Notes: generated by a model not told the origin, from the sequence alone. A stretch of 64,000 bases of DNA from Alphaproteobacteria bacterium (GCA_016869555.1 VGDY01000001.1:44452-108451), one strand, 5' to 3'; shown: positions 45,857 through 55,092, counted from the stretch's first letter. Program-made: numbers and translations.

Positions 45857-46120
45857 TTTGCTGTGCGGATCATGGGCGACATAGAGGCCGGCGGCTCCTC
45901 GCCGCCACGAGCACGGTGAGCGACTATGGCGCGATTTCTTTGCCGCATCCGCTCTGGAGACTCTATCGTTTGAACAGACCTTTCCGGCTCGCTCGAAACT
46001 TATCGAAGCTTGAAATCGCAGCTCGGGAGCCGAGCGCGCCATCCCGAATCGCGGCGCATGGCGGCGCAACGCCCGTTCGGCGCGAAGCGGTTCAAGACGA
46101 TTTAGGCAGGGGCTAGCGCC

Positions 46121-47674
46121 GTGGCGCGTCATCATTTTCCAACCTCAAAGTCGCATTTTCGCGCGAGGTTGGCTGCTACGGATTTGTTTTGGGCGGCGGC
46201 GGCGCCGGTGATCGCCCTCGCATTGCGCGACCCAGGTCTTCTCGATCCCGCCGACTTCCCGCAAAAGATTCCGGCGACATATCTTTATGTCCTGGTCGCG
46301 GTTCTTTGCGCGATTCCCGCTTTGCTCGCCTTTCGGGTCAGCGATGGACTGAACCATCTGGTTTCCGTTCAAGACGCGCTATCGGTCTGCGGCGCCGTCG
46401 CGCTGGCTGTCGCGTCGAGCAGCGTCATTCTCTTCATATTCACGCGCCTCGACGGCGTCCCTAGATCGACGCCGTTGATTTATGGACTGGCGTTTGCCGG
46501 CGGCCTGATGGTCGATCGCGCGGTCGCAACGCTCATTCATCAGAAGGCATGGAGAGAACAGCGTCGATCGGCGGAGACCGCCGCGGCGCCATACAACCCG
46601 CGTCGACTCATCATTATTGGCGCCGACCGCTTCGCGTCGCTCACAATCAAATTGCTGGATCATCAACGGCCGCGAACGTTCCAGGTCATTGCGGCCGTCG
46701 ACACGCGTCCGACATTCGTCGGACGAAGCATCTGCGGCGTCAAAATCGTCGGGCTGCTTCAGGATTTGGAAAGCGTTCTGGAAGAATACGCGGTTCATGG
46801 CGTCGACATCGATGAAATTTGGCTTTCGGATGAGGCCACCGGCATTCCGGATGAGGTCATAGAGGCGGCGACGGACTGTTGTGATCGTCGCGGCATAAAG
46901 TTTATTGGAATATCCAAGGCGCTGAATTTGTCGCCTTCCGATCGCGCGCCAGCTCAGCGGTCGAATGACGGCGCGCTCCCCTCGATCAAAGTGGGCGAGT
47001 ATTTCAAGTTGAAGCGCGCGATCGACATTTTCGTGTCGATCGTTCTGCTCATCGCGCTCCTGCCGCTGACATTGTTCGCCGCCTATTTGGCGTTGCTCGA
47101 CGTTGGATCGCCGGTGATTTTCTGGCAACAGAGGGTCGGACGAAACGGAAGTAAATTTCTCCTATACAAGTTTCGCACCTATCCGGCGCCATTCGACAAA
47201 AATGGCGACAGGATTCCTGACAGTCAGCGACTCTCGAAAATCGGCCGCATGATGCGCGCGGCGCGTCTGGACGAAATCCCTCAGCTGCTCAACGTTCTGG
47301 TCGGGGATATGTCGTTGATCGGGCCAAGGCCGTTGCTGCCGCAAGATCAACCCGCCGATCCGCGCATTCGGCTGCTCGTGCGCCCGGGCATTACCGGCTG
47401 GGCGCAGCTGAATGGCGGCAGGACCGTCACGGCGAAAGAGAAAGACGCGCTGGACGTTTGGTATATTTTGCACGCGTCCTTTTGGCTCGATTTAAAAATC
47501 GCGGCACATACGCTGCTGATCGCGGTTGCTGGCGAAAGAGTGAATCACTCAGCGGTCGCGCAAGCGCTGCGCTGGCGGGAGGAAAATCTCGCGTCGGACT
47601 CCGCCTTCGTCGGCGGCGACGCGGCGAACTCGATCGAAGCCGTTGGGCGCGGTTCCGCTCAGCGGCCTTGTTGA
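46121..47674 (+). CDS. undecaprenyl-phosphate sugar-1-phosphate transferase, WcaJ/PssY-like
   Basis: Polyprenyl-phosphate hexose-1-phosphate transferase of 517 residues that starts repeat-unit assembly on undecaprenyl phosphate. Four to five N-terminal helices (about 15-150) precede a Rossmann-like CoA-binding region (LIIIGADRFASL) and the C-terminal catalytic domain: KRAIDIFVSIVLLIALLPL helix, IFWQQRVGRNGSKFLLYKFRT, RLDEIPQLLNVLVGDMSLIGPRP and RPGITGWAQLNGGR. GTG start. It closes the rightward locus, 264 bases after fcl. WcaJ members usually transfer glucose-1-P, some galactose-1-P. Confidence 0.92.
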   Translation: MARHHFPTSKSHFRARLAATDLFWAAAAPVIALALRDPGLLDPADFPQKIPATYLYVLVAVLCAIPALLAFRVSDGLNHLVSVQDALSVCGAVALAVASSSVILFIFTRLDGVPRSTPLIYGLAFAGGLMVDRAVATLIHQKAWREQRRSAETAAAPYNPRRLIIIGADRFASLTIKLLDHQRPRTFQVIAAVDTRPTFVGRSICGVKIVGLLQDLESVLEEYAVHGVDIDEIWLSDEATGIPDEVIEAATDCCDRRGIKFIGISKALNLSPSDRAPAQRSNDGALPSIKVGEYFKLKRAIDIFVSIVLLIALLPLTLFAAYLALLDVGSPVIFWQQRVGRNGSKFLLYKFRTYPAPFDKNGDRIPDSQRLSKIGRMMRAARLDEIPQLLNVLVGDMSLIGPRPLLPQDQPADPRIRLLVRPGITGWAQLNGGRTVTAKEKDALDVWYILHASFWLDLKIAAHTLLIAVAGERVNHSAVAQALRWREENLASDSAFVGGDAANSIEAVGRGSAQRPC

Positions 47675-47686
47675 CGAGTCTGCGCG

Positions 47687-47723
47687 CTTGGCGCGGCGGC
47701 AAGATTATGCCGCCGACGCCAAG
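47687..47723 (+). terminator. long inverted repeat between convergent genes (bidirectional terminator-like)
   Basis: Fifteen-base stem with one bulged A: 47687-47701 pairs with 47708-47715 plus 47717-47723 (outer cttggcg / cgccaag, inner cggcggca / tgccgccg), loop agatta. It sits midway between the stop of the WcaJ-like gene and the stop of the TonB-receptor gene. There is no T-run on either side, so it is terminator-like by position and structure rather than a classical intrinsic terminator. Confidence 0.5.
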
Positions 47724-47760
47724 GCCGATTGGTCGTGACTCCGGCGTTGGGCCGTCGGAG

Positions 47761-50700
47761 TCAAAGCGCCGAATTCAGAAGGTCGGCGCCCCAATTGAAA
47801 TGATAGTTGACGCCGGCGCGAACGACGACGCCGTCGAACACCACCTTGGTCGCCGGAATATTGGCCCAGAGGAGGCCGCCCGGCGCGATGCGGTTGGCGC
47901 TTGACGCGCCGCGAGCGCAGGCGCCGCCGGAGGTGTTCGTCGCCTGGCTCGAACAGGTGGTCACGAGCGGGGACGACATGAGATCGACGCTGCCGAGATT
48001 GTAGTAAAGGCCTTCCGCCTTGGCGCTCCAATTATCGGCGAACATCCATTCGGCGCCGCCGCCCGCCGCCCAGCCGGCCATGAAACCCGAATAGGCGCCG
48101 CCGCCAAACGCGGCGGGATTGGCGTAGTTCCAGGCCGTGACGCCCACATCGTTTTGGCGCTGGATGCTGGATGTATTGAAATGCGAGGCGGAGGCGTAGA
48201 CGTCGCCATAGGCGAGACCGCCCGTGCCATAGGCCAGAAGCGTTTCGGTGACGGCATAGCCGAGCCTGCCGCGGAAAGTGCCCATCCAGCGGGTTCCCGC
48301 GGAGACCGCGCCGCCACCGGTGGCCTGGCGGGTCAGCACCAGCGACTCCAGCCCGCCGTTCTCCTCCTTGTCGATATAGCCCGCGCTTTCGACGAGAGCG
48401 CCGGCATAGGAGCCCTTGCCGCGGAACAGCGTCCCCTGAATATCCGTTTCAAGGCCGAGCACGACGTTTGATTCGTCCTGATAGTTCCAGCCGATCTGGC
48501 CGCCGCCAATGAAGCCGTTGCGGCTGACGTTGGCGATTCCGGTGTTGGCGCCCGCGGCCGCGCCGGGCAGGAACAGATTCCACCAGGCCGCATTGTCTTC
48601 CGGCGGCTCCTCGGCGATGATTTTCTCGTTCCAGAGCTCGGCGAAACGGTCGCCGAAGCCGTTGGGGCTGACGCGGGCGCCGGTTTTTGCGCCCCAGCCG
48701 TAACCCGCGTTGAGTCCGGCATAGAGGCCGGCCCATCTGCGCGGGGCGGGCGCATCGGCCCCTGGCCGCGCGGCTTCGTCGGGCGCCAGCGCCATCCAGC
48801 CGCCGGGCTCGGCGCCGAAATTCCATTTCATGCCGGCGTAGAAGGCGGTGGGCGGGCCGACCGATACCATCTTCGGATTGAAGAAATTCGCGAAGTTGAT
48901 CGCGTCGGCTTCGAAAAACGTGCCGAAATTGCGCGACCGCGTATTCGTCACATTCTCGATCAGCGCATAGAGCTGCAGATAGGGCGTCAGGTCATAGGAC
49001 GTGCGTAGGTTCAGAAGGCCGTATGGCGACAGCGTGCCGAACTGGTTGGCCCAATCGCCGACGAGATAGGGACCGCTGGCATAGACGAAGTCGCCGCCAA
49101 TCCGCCATTTCGGCGTCACCGAATAATCGACGCCGGTCTTGAAGCGATGATGCGCGATCGACGGCAGCGAGGCGCCCGGCTTGACCAGAACGCCAGTCGC
49201 TCCGGCCGCCATCACCGCGGGGTTGCCCGGCGCGCCGAGAATATTCTCCGAATTGAAGTAGGCGTCGGTCAGCGAGTAGTTCACATAGGCCGACATGCGC
49301 TCGCCGGCGTAGCGCATGGACAGTTCGACGCCCTGACGCACGGTGTTGCCGGCGTTGGTGAAATAGCCTCGGCCGGAGATCTGGCTGGGAATGCTGAGAA
49401 TGTCGTCGAAGACGTTGGTGCGGAAGATTCCCGCCGACCATTGAACGGTTCCGGGGAAGCGGTAGAGCAAGTCGGGCAGGGCTTCGGCCGGTCTGAAGCC
49501 GCCGCGCAGGCCCATATCGATCGTATTCGACGTCACCTGTTTCAGCGGCGGATCGGACACGAGGAACGCGTCGATCACGCAGGGGCGGTTCGGGTCCGAG
49601 CAACCGAGCTCCAGGGGGGTCGGGGCGCGGTTGGCGACCGAATAGCTGGCGAAGGCGGCGATCTGCGGCGTGATCTTGTAGGTCAGGCCGCCCATCGGAT
49701 TGACGTGGTTGAAGACATGGGTCGCGTTCAGCGCCGTGCCCATATTGTCGTACATCTGGACGCTGGCGCGGTTGTAACGCAGGCCGCCGGTGACGGTGAG
49801 CTGGTCGGTCAGATCGAGCGCGTCGAGCGCATAGGCGCCCAAATAATAGTTCGACACGTTGAGGCTGACCGGCGCGATGCCGGCGGCGGTGTCGTTGGTG
49901 AAGTAGTTGAAGCCGGTGACCGTGAAATCACGGTTGATGATCCCGAGCTCCTGATTCGCCTTAAAGCCCGTGTATCCGTGCTCCAGGTTGACGCCGACGG
50001 TGAATCTGTTCGGGAAGCCGAGTATCCTGTCGGTGTTGTTGAGCTGCGCGGTGAACCCCAGCGTGTCGATCTTCGTCCAGGTGCGGTCGATCGCGCCCAG
50101 CGCCGGACCCAGGATCAGCTCGTTTCCGGTATTGAAAAAATTCGGGACATTGGTCGGCTGATCGTCTTCCGTCGTGCAGAAAGCCTCTCCACCCTCGCAT
50201 TCGAACTCGGTCGTATTGCCGTCGACGCGCGCCTGATTATAGCCGCGATAATGAATGTCGCCGAGCAGCTTCGTCGTCGGGCTGACGTCGACCTGACCGT
50301 TGAGGTCGAACATCATCACCTGATTTTTGTATGTCTGCGGCGTCGTATAGGTCGAACTTTTGTCACCCGCGACCATCTCCACCGGCGCCGGCCCCGAGGC
50401 GCCGAAACGATTCGAGCCGAGGGTCGCATTGGCGTGAATCTCGACGCTTTCGGCGCGATAGCCGATGTCGCCATAGAAGCGCTTGATCTGCGAGCCGGAA
50501 AAATAACGATAGCCGGAGTCGCCCGACGCCTCGCCGGCGGCGTAGAGGGCGAAATCCGCGATCTTGCGGCCATATTGGAACACGCCCTGGCGGCGGTTGA
50601 ACGATCCGCCGCGGATGTCGAGCTCCGATCCCTGCCAGGTGAAGCCGTTCTTCATGTCGAGAACGATGGTGCCGCCAACGGCGTTCAAACCATAAAGCGG

Positions 50701-51240
50701 GTTGCCGGTCTCGATCGCGACGCGGTCGATGGCGACGCTCGGGATCAGGTCCCAATTGACCGTGTCGCCCCACATCTCATTGATGCGGACGCCGTTTTGG
50801 AACACGGCGAGTCCCTGCGGCACGCCGGCGTAGGGCGAAGCGACGAAGCCGCGATAATCGACCTCGGGGAAGGAAGGATTGCCGCCGACATCGTTGATCA
50901 GCACGCCGGGCGCGGTGCGTTGCAGCGCCCCGCCGAGGTCGAACTGGCGGGTGTTGGCGATTTCCTTGCTGTCGACGACGTGAACGGACGCCGGCACCGG
51001 ATAATTCACCAGCGGCGAGACATAGGGCGCGGGAGCGGGTGGCGCGGCGGTCGTCATGCGCGCCTGGCCAGCTGAACGCTGAGGCGCGGGCGCGGCGGTC
51101 GGCGGCGAAGGACGGGAGGAAGAGCGGAGCGGCGTGGCGCCGACCTCGATCGTCGGGAGCGACTGCTGGGCATAGGCCGCCCCGGACGCGAGCGAGACGG
51201 AAAGCGCGATGAAGGAAACGTGTTTTTTGGAACCGGTCAT
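47761..51240 (-). CDS. TonB-dependent receptor fused to an Omp25/RopB-like outer-membrane barrel
   Basis: A 1159-residue outer-membrane protein with two barrels. Residues 1-24 are a signal peptide (cut near AYA-Q); LPTIEV just after it is TonB-box-like. The plug spans about 80-210 (VHVVDSKEIANTRQFDLGGAL) and a 22-strand receptor barrel runs to about residue 808, ending YAGMKWNF, which is a proper barrel-terminal aromatic strand. After a Pro/Ala linker, residues 836-1159 begin WAGLYAGLNAGYGWG, contain FIGGGQIGWNYQ and MGTFRGRLGYAV, and end VRAGVNYHF plus eleven residues: an eight-stranded Omp25/RopB/OmpA-like barrel. Ligand unknown. Monocistronic; a dyad lies in the upstream region. Confidence 0.9.
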   Translation of the reverse strand: MTGSKKHVSFIALSVSLASGAAYAQQSLPTIEVGATPLRSSSRPSPPTAAPAPQRSAGQARMTTAAPPAPAPYVSPLVNYPVPASVHVVDSKEIANTRQFDLGGALQRTAPGVLINDVGGNPSFPEVDYRGFVASPYAGVPQGLAVFQNGVRINEMWGDTVNWDLIPSVAIDRVAIETGNPLYGLNAVGGTIVLDMKNGFTWQGSELDIRGGSFNRRQGVFQYGRKIADFALYAAGEASGDSGYRYFSGSQIKRFYGDIGYRAESVEIHANATLGSNRFGASGPAPVEMVAGDKSSTYTTPQTYKNQVMMFDLNGQVDVSPTTKLLGDIHYRGYNQARVDGNTTEFECEGGEAFCTTEDDQPTNVPNFFNTGNELILGPALGAIDRTWTKIDTLGFTAQLNNTDRILGFPNRFTVGVNLEHGYTGFKANQELGIINRDFTVTGFNYFTNDTAAGIAPVSLNVSNYYLGAYALDALDLTDQLTVTGGLRYNRASVQMYDNMGTALNATHVFNHVNPMGGLTYKITPQIAAFASYSVANRAPTPLELGCSDPNRPCVIDAFLVSDPPLKQVTSNTIDMGLRGGFRPAEALPDLLYRFPGTVQWSAGIFRTNVFDDILSIPSQISGRGYFTNAGNTVRQGVELSMRYAGERMSAYVNYSLTDAYFNSENILGAPGNPAVMAAGATGVLVKPGASLPSIAHHRFKTGVDYSVTPKWRIGGDFVYASGPYLVGDWANQFGTLSPYGLLNLRTSYDLTPYLQLYALIENVTNTRSRNFGTFFEADAINFANFFNPKMVSVGPPTAFYAGMKWNFGAEPGGWMALAPDEAARPGADAPAPRRWAGLYAGLNAGYGWGAKTGARVSPNGFGDRFAELWNEKIIAEEPPEDNAAWWNLFLPGAAAGANTGIANVSRNGFIGGGQIGWNYQDESNVVLGLETDIQGTLFRGKGSYAGALVESAGYIDKEENGGLESLVLTRQATGGGAVSAGTRWMGTFRGRLGYAVTETLLAYGTGGLAYGDVYASASHFNTSSIQRQNDVGVTAWNYANPAAFGGGAYSGFMAGWAAGGGAEWMFADNWSAKAEGLYYNLGSVDLMSSPLVTTCSSQATNTSGGACARGASSANRIAPGGLLWANIPATKVVFDGVVVRAGVNYHFNWGADLLNSAL

Positions 51241-51575
51241 TTCTGCCCCATGCGTTATGTGGGCGTTTATACCGTCAGAAATGACTTTCCGTCCCTCGTC
51301 AGCTTGGCTGTAGAGCTAAAATTCCCAAGGTGTGACATGCTATCTACACTTCTGAAAAATAACGATTATTGCGGGTCGTAATCCCGCAATAATCGGGAAT
51401 TTATCCCGACATCAAGGCATGTGATTTCAAGACTTCAAACATCGTGCTGATCGGGCGGCGGGTCAGATTGAATTTCAGCTCGTGACCCAAGGCGGACCTT
51501 CACGACGTCCGTTCCTAGGCTGTTTGAAGCGACCGACTAGATGGTCCTGAAAGCCGCCGCTGGCGCGCGATGCAA
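51241..51575 (-). other. regulatory gap upstream of the TonB-receptor gene
   Basis: 335 bases between the PIN-gene stop and the receptor start. It contains the dyad at 51364-51397 and is AT-richer than average over 51330-51440, as expected of a promoter. No gene is supported. Confidence 0.5.
51364..51397. promoter_or_regulatory. perfect 12-base inverted repeat with overlapping second dyad, putative operator
   Basis: Arms gattattgcggg (51364-51375) and cccgcaataatc (51383-51394) are exact reverse complements around the 7-base spacer tcgtaat. The right arm also takes part in a second dyad, tcccg...cggga (51382-51386 with 51393-51397). It lies 124-157 bases before the receptor ATG. No T-run follows on either strand, so a protein-binding site is more likely than a terminator. 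Regulator unknown. Confidence 0.5.
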
Positions 51576-52073
51576 TTATATGAGCTGGACCCTCAGCTCG
51601 GGCACGGCCTTTGCGATGACGCAAGTGAAGTCGGGATCCGATGTCAACACGACGAGATTCCGCTCCATGGCTTGAGCCGTAATCCAGAGATCGTTCTCAT
51701 CGATCTGCAGGAGCTGCCCCGTCACTCGATCGGACCACGCCTCAACCCAGCGCGGGAGGCGCCGCTGAATGTCAACCCGCTGCAACGCCAAGTTCGATTT
51801 TACGTAGCCGAATGCCTCGGCCGTATAGCGGCCGACTTCGGCCAGAGGATGTTCTTCGGTTCGCTCGATGCACGCCTCAATGTGCGAGAGCGGCCGGCCC
51901 GCCGCGCGCGAGAGTGCTAGACCAAAGCGCAGCTCGCCAATCGTAATCGCCGAGACGAGCTGCGGAGCAGCCGGGTCCAAAGCCGACAACGCGTTACGCA
52001 CTGCAAGGTGGTTCGGGCGCCCTCCGTCATAGAGGACCGACACGAGATTGGTGTCGAGGAGATAGGCATCCAT
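51576..52073 (-). CDS. PIN-domain nuclease (VapC-like)
   Basis: Putative Mg-dependent ribonuclease of 165 residues. All four PIN acidic positions are seen: Asp7 in YLLDTNLVS, Glu48 in TIGELRFG, Asp128 in ENDLWITAQA and Asp146 in TSDPDF. It resembles VapC toxins, yet no VapB-type antitoxin gene is next to it. Instead its ATG shares TGATG with the stop of the upstream DNA methyltransferase, so it is translated from the methyltransferase operon. It could be a toxin restrained by the methyltransferase, or the nuclease arm of a restriction-like system. Confidence 0.88.
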   Translation of the reverse strand: MDAYLLDTNLVSVLYDGGRPNHLAVRNALSALDPAAPQLVSAITIGELRFGLALSRAAGRPLSHIEACIERTEEHPLAEVGRYTAEAFGYVKSNLALQRVDIQRRLPRWVEAWSDRVTGQLLQIDENDLWITAQAMERNLVVLTSDPDFTCVIAKAVPELRVQLI

Positions 52074-54568
52074 CAGTGGAGGTACCGCTTCAGCAGCTCC
52101 ACTTCTCCCTCGGGCGCGGGCGTGAAGGTCTCCAACGCCCATGCACCACGATTTTTTTCGACCAGTGGACCGTAATACTCGTGCAACGGAACGTAGGCCG
52201 TAAAGTCTTCTGGTAGCCATCCTTTGAATGGCGTGTCGATCCTGCGCTCACGCTCATGTCCCCGGAAAAACTCGAGCAGGCGACGCTCCAATCGCGGCGG
52301 CAGATCGTAAGCTCGCAACACCTCCGCATCGATGTCGATCAGCAGTCTGTTCAGATACTCATCGCTGCCGGGCAGTTTCAGAGTTTGAGCGTCCACCGTC
52401 TCGCGCACCGCTCGGAAGCGCTTCACAGCTTCCACGACACGGTCCAACGGCCGCTTGGGGATCGGAAGCTGCTTCATCAACTCGTTGGTAAGATGCTGGT
52501 TTGAAGCGCGCTCAGTCACGAAGGCATTGGCTAAGGGTCCGTTGAGGATCGCCGCAAGCGCTTCGAGAGGTAGCTCATCCGTGGTCGGCCAGATGCCGAA
52601 AAACGCCTGCGAAGCGACTAGGCCGCTCCTGTCTGCCGCCGCCGCTAGCCGCCAAGGCCCACGCGACAGTCGTGCGACGTTCGTAAGGACCTTGGGCTGA
52701 TCCCATGCTCGCGTCAGAGGGCCGGGAACCATCGCTGTTTCCGGCCGCAGATCGAGAAAGACGGAATTGCGCAGAGAGAACTGCGCTAGAGAGTCGGCGG
52801 GCCTAAAAACACCAGGCGCGAAGCCTTTGCGAGGCGATTGCGCTACGCCGTCGCGCTGCTTCCACCACTTGAGCCCGCGGTAAACGTCCGCATTGCCGCC
52901 AAGACGCGGAAGCCGTTCGACCACCGCCCAGAGTTCGTCGAGTTCACCGATCCATAGATCGCCCGAGCGGACCGCCTTTGTCCGGCGGCGCTCAGTTGTG
53001 ATCTTGCCGGTCGCAAGAAAGTCGGCGCGATCCCGATCGGATACCACGGTTGAGACCAGCCGGACGGCGCTGTCCTCAACAACGGAGCGGCGCTCGCTTG
53101 CGATCAGAACCGCGGCTTCAAAGCCAGCGCGCTGAAAGACGCGGTCGGGAAGTGACGTAAGCTCGACTCGGCTATAGCGATCGGCGATCATCTGCCGCAA
53201 CTGGCTGTACTGCTGCTGGCGCAAAAAACCCTGGGGAACGACGAACCCGATCCCCTCCGGCCCGGCTTCTAAGACCGTTCGCAAAACTGCCATAGGCTTG
53301 GAAAAGGACTTCGCCGCCATTTCCGGGTAGGAGATGCGTTCTTCCAGCTCGAAATCTACCCAAGGCGGATTACAGAGCACGATCCTCGCCGCGCCGATCT
53401 GCTGCGTGAGCGCGGCCGGTCGAAACAGGTCTTCATTGGCAATGGTCCAGCCATTGGCGTTCGGGTAGTCGGCGAGAATCAACGACAGCGTCGCCACCTC
53501 GCAGGCGAAGGCGTCGATTTCCGCGCCGCGGATGCGCGGAACGAGGAAGGCATGACGCTGTTCGCCGGAGAGACCTTCCGGCAACAGGTCGCGCATGTGG
53601 CGCAGCGCCGCGACAAGAAAGGAGCCGGCCCCGGTGAACGGTTCGAAAATGGTCAGCCTGTCCAGGTCGAACGTGCTCAAGTCCAGCCGATTGACGACAT
53701 ACTCGGCCACCTGGCGCGGCGTACTGTGGGTCCCGAACCGCTTGCGCGTATCCTTCGTAACCAGCGTGTTCTCGTAAACAAACGCCAAGCTGTCCGAGGA
53801 AATGTTTCGGAAACTGATCGCTTTTAGCAGCGTCCGCCAAGCTCTCTCGGCTGAACGCTTCGGAACTCCGCGCAACGGCGCTGACGCATATCGTCCCAGC
53901 CCATAATAGACTTCGATCCCCTTGAGCACGTCAACAACCGAAGCGGCCTGCCACTCGCAGGCTGCGGGATGTTCGCGATCGAGCAGGATTTTTGCTGCCA
54001 GCAGTCGGAACGTGGTGCGAAACACCGCTTCCTCTGTTTCGCTGCTTAGTCCCGCCATGAGTTCTTCGACCACCTGTCGCAGAAGGCGATCGAGCTTTGC
54101 CTCGACCTCGTGCTCGATGGCCGGGATAAGCCCGAGATCCACGAAATCGAGCTGGTAGGCGGTCTGCGCCTGGCCGAGCGACTTCGCCCGATGCACTGCC
54201 TGCGGCCGCCAGCGATCCGCGTTGCGCTGGAAAAGTTCGTGCAGCGCACCGAGCTGAACGCGCTCGATTAGGCGCGGCGCGCCCTGAGCGCCCACGCGCC
54301 AGACCCCCACATCCTGCTGCCCGATTGAAAAGAGGATCGGTGCGCCGAGCGCACGGTGCTCAAGCAGCGCTTCCTCTCGCTCGTCCACTACAATGCCGAA
54401 AGCCGCCGATCGGTAGGACTCAGGCAGCTGCGTGAAGGCGGCGAGTTCGACCCGGCGCGGCTCTCCCTTCGCCGAGAGGACATCCGCGAAGCAGTAGTCC
54501 CGGATGATCGCTTCTGAGGCATAGCCGAGCTGGCGCAGTTCGGCCTCGATTGTTCGAAGGGCGTTCAT
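52073..54568 (-). CDS. N6-adenine DNA methyltransferase, Eco57I/type IIG-like
   Basis: A 831-residue SAM-dependent DNA methyltransferase. Motif I is FEPFTGAGSFL (308-318) and catalytic motif IV is NPPW (400-403) with motif I before IV, the gamma-class order of type I/IIG enzymes. The N-terminal 290 residues are mixed alpha/beta and the C-terminal 350 resemble a TaqI/Eco57I-type target-recognition region (QHLTNELMKQLPIPKRPLD). No clear PD-(D/E)XK nuclease motif was found in the N-terminus, so it may be methyltransferase only. ATG 54568 overlaps the HTH gene's stop (ATGA); the PIN gene follows in TGATG. A frame open to 55102 on this strand is read-through of the HTH gene. Confidence 0.85.
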   Translation of the reverse strand: MNALRTIEAELRQLGYASEAIIRDYCFADVLSAKGEPRRVELAAFTQLPESYRSAAFGIVVDEREEALLEHRALGAPILFSIGQQDVGVWRVGAQGAPRLIERVQLGALHELFQRNADRWRPQAVHRAKSLGQAQTAYQLDFVDLGLIPAIEHEVEAKLDRLLRQVVEELMAGLSSETEEAVFRTTFRLLAAKILLDREHPAACEWQAASVVDVLKGIEVYYGLGRYASAPLRGVPKRSAERAWRTLLKAISFRNISSDSLAFVYENTLVTKDTRKRFGTHSTPRQVAEYVVNRLDLSTFDLDRLTIFEPFTGAGSFLVAALRHMRDLLPEGLSGEQRHAFLVPRIRGAEIDAFACEVATLSLILADYPNANGWTIANEDLFRPAALTQQIGAARIVLCNPPWVDFELEERISYPEMAAKSFSKPMAVLRTVLEAGPEGIGFVVPQGFLRQQQYSQLRQMIADRYSRVELTSLPDRVFQRAGFEAAVLIASERRSVVEDSAVRLVSTVVSDRDRADFLATGKITTERRRTKAVRSGDLWIGELDELWAVVERLPRLGGNADVYRGLKWWKQRDGVAQSPRKGFAPGVFRPADSLAQFSLRNSVFLDLRPETAMVPGPLTRAWDQPKVLTNVARLSRGPWRLAAAADRSGLVASQAFFGIWPTTDELPLEALAAILNGPLANAFVTERASNQHLTNELMKQLPIPKRPLDRVVEAVKRFRAVRETVDAQTLKLPGSDEYLNRLLIDIDAEVLRAYDLPPRLERRLLEFFRGHERERRIDTPFKGWLPEDFTAYVPLHEYYGPLVEKNRGAWALETFTPAPEGEVELLKRYLH

Positions 54569-55077
54569 AGCCGCGCTCCCTCGGCGCGGCGCCGGTCCGC
54601 CGTAGTGCCCTCGTTCGCGGCTTTGAGCCCGACGGCCGGGAAAAGAGGCAACTGCGCTAGGGGGTCCGATAGCCCAAATCCTTGCGAGAGCGCCTCTAGA
54701 TGACGGTTGAGACGCAGGAGGATTGCGTCTTCCTCCGCCAAGAGGAGCGTCGCGCGAGCGCTTAACAGCTCGCAGTGCGACATCCCATAGATCGCGAGCG
54801 TGCCGCCCCAAAGGCCGTGGAAAGAAGCCCCGTCCAGCAGCTTGCGCGCGGCCGCCAGCAACTCCCGATGTGCTTGGAGTTCGACATGAAAGCGGGTCCG
54901 GAGGACCACAGCCAAGCGCAGCACTAGCACGGTCTGCCAGGAAAACTTCGCCTCGCTGCCTCGCTTTTGCGCAGGCTCGTCCGGCTGAACCAATCCCCGA
55001 CGGACCGTCCACTCGCGAAGCTGATCGGCGGTCAGTCCGGTCAGCTCCAGCACATCCCGAGATCTGACCAGCCGCAC
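54565..55077 (-). CDS. MerR-like helix-turn-helix regulator, first gene of methyltransferase-PIN operon
   Basis: Protein of 170 residues. Residues 1-35 form a winged-helix start of MerR type (RSRDVLELTGLTADQLREWTVRRGLV), followed by a wing-like stretch and an FSWQTVLVLRLAVVLRTRF helix; the C-terminal 90 residues are helical and unrecognised. GTG start with a GGGAGG ribosome site 8 bases upstream. It overlaps the methyltransferase gene by 4 bases (ATGA). Tandem dyad sites directly in front of it suggest that it controls its own operon. Confidence 0.75.
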   Translation of the reverse strand: MRLVRSRDVLELTGLTADQLREWTVRRGLVQPDEPAQKRGSEAKFSWQTVLVLRLAVVLRTRFHVELQAHRELLAAARKLLDGASFHGLWGGTLAIYGMSHCELLSARATLLLAEEDAILLRLNRHLEALSQGFGLSDPLAQLPLFPAVGLKAANEGTTADRRRAEGARL

Positions 55078-55092
55078 GCATCCTCCCGAGTC

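Noticed and set aside
45916..46116. Possible small gene (66 codons, GTG start) between fcl and the WcaJ-like gene
   Set aside because: No signal peptide, no recognisable motif and no clear ribosome site; kept out for lack of support, although its stop is only 4 bases before the next start.
49147..51075. 642-codon open frame on the plus strand
   Set aside because: It is the antisense of the TonB-receptor gene; long antisense frames are expected in GC-rich DNA, and the minus-strand translation has clear barrel and plug features.
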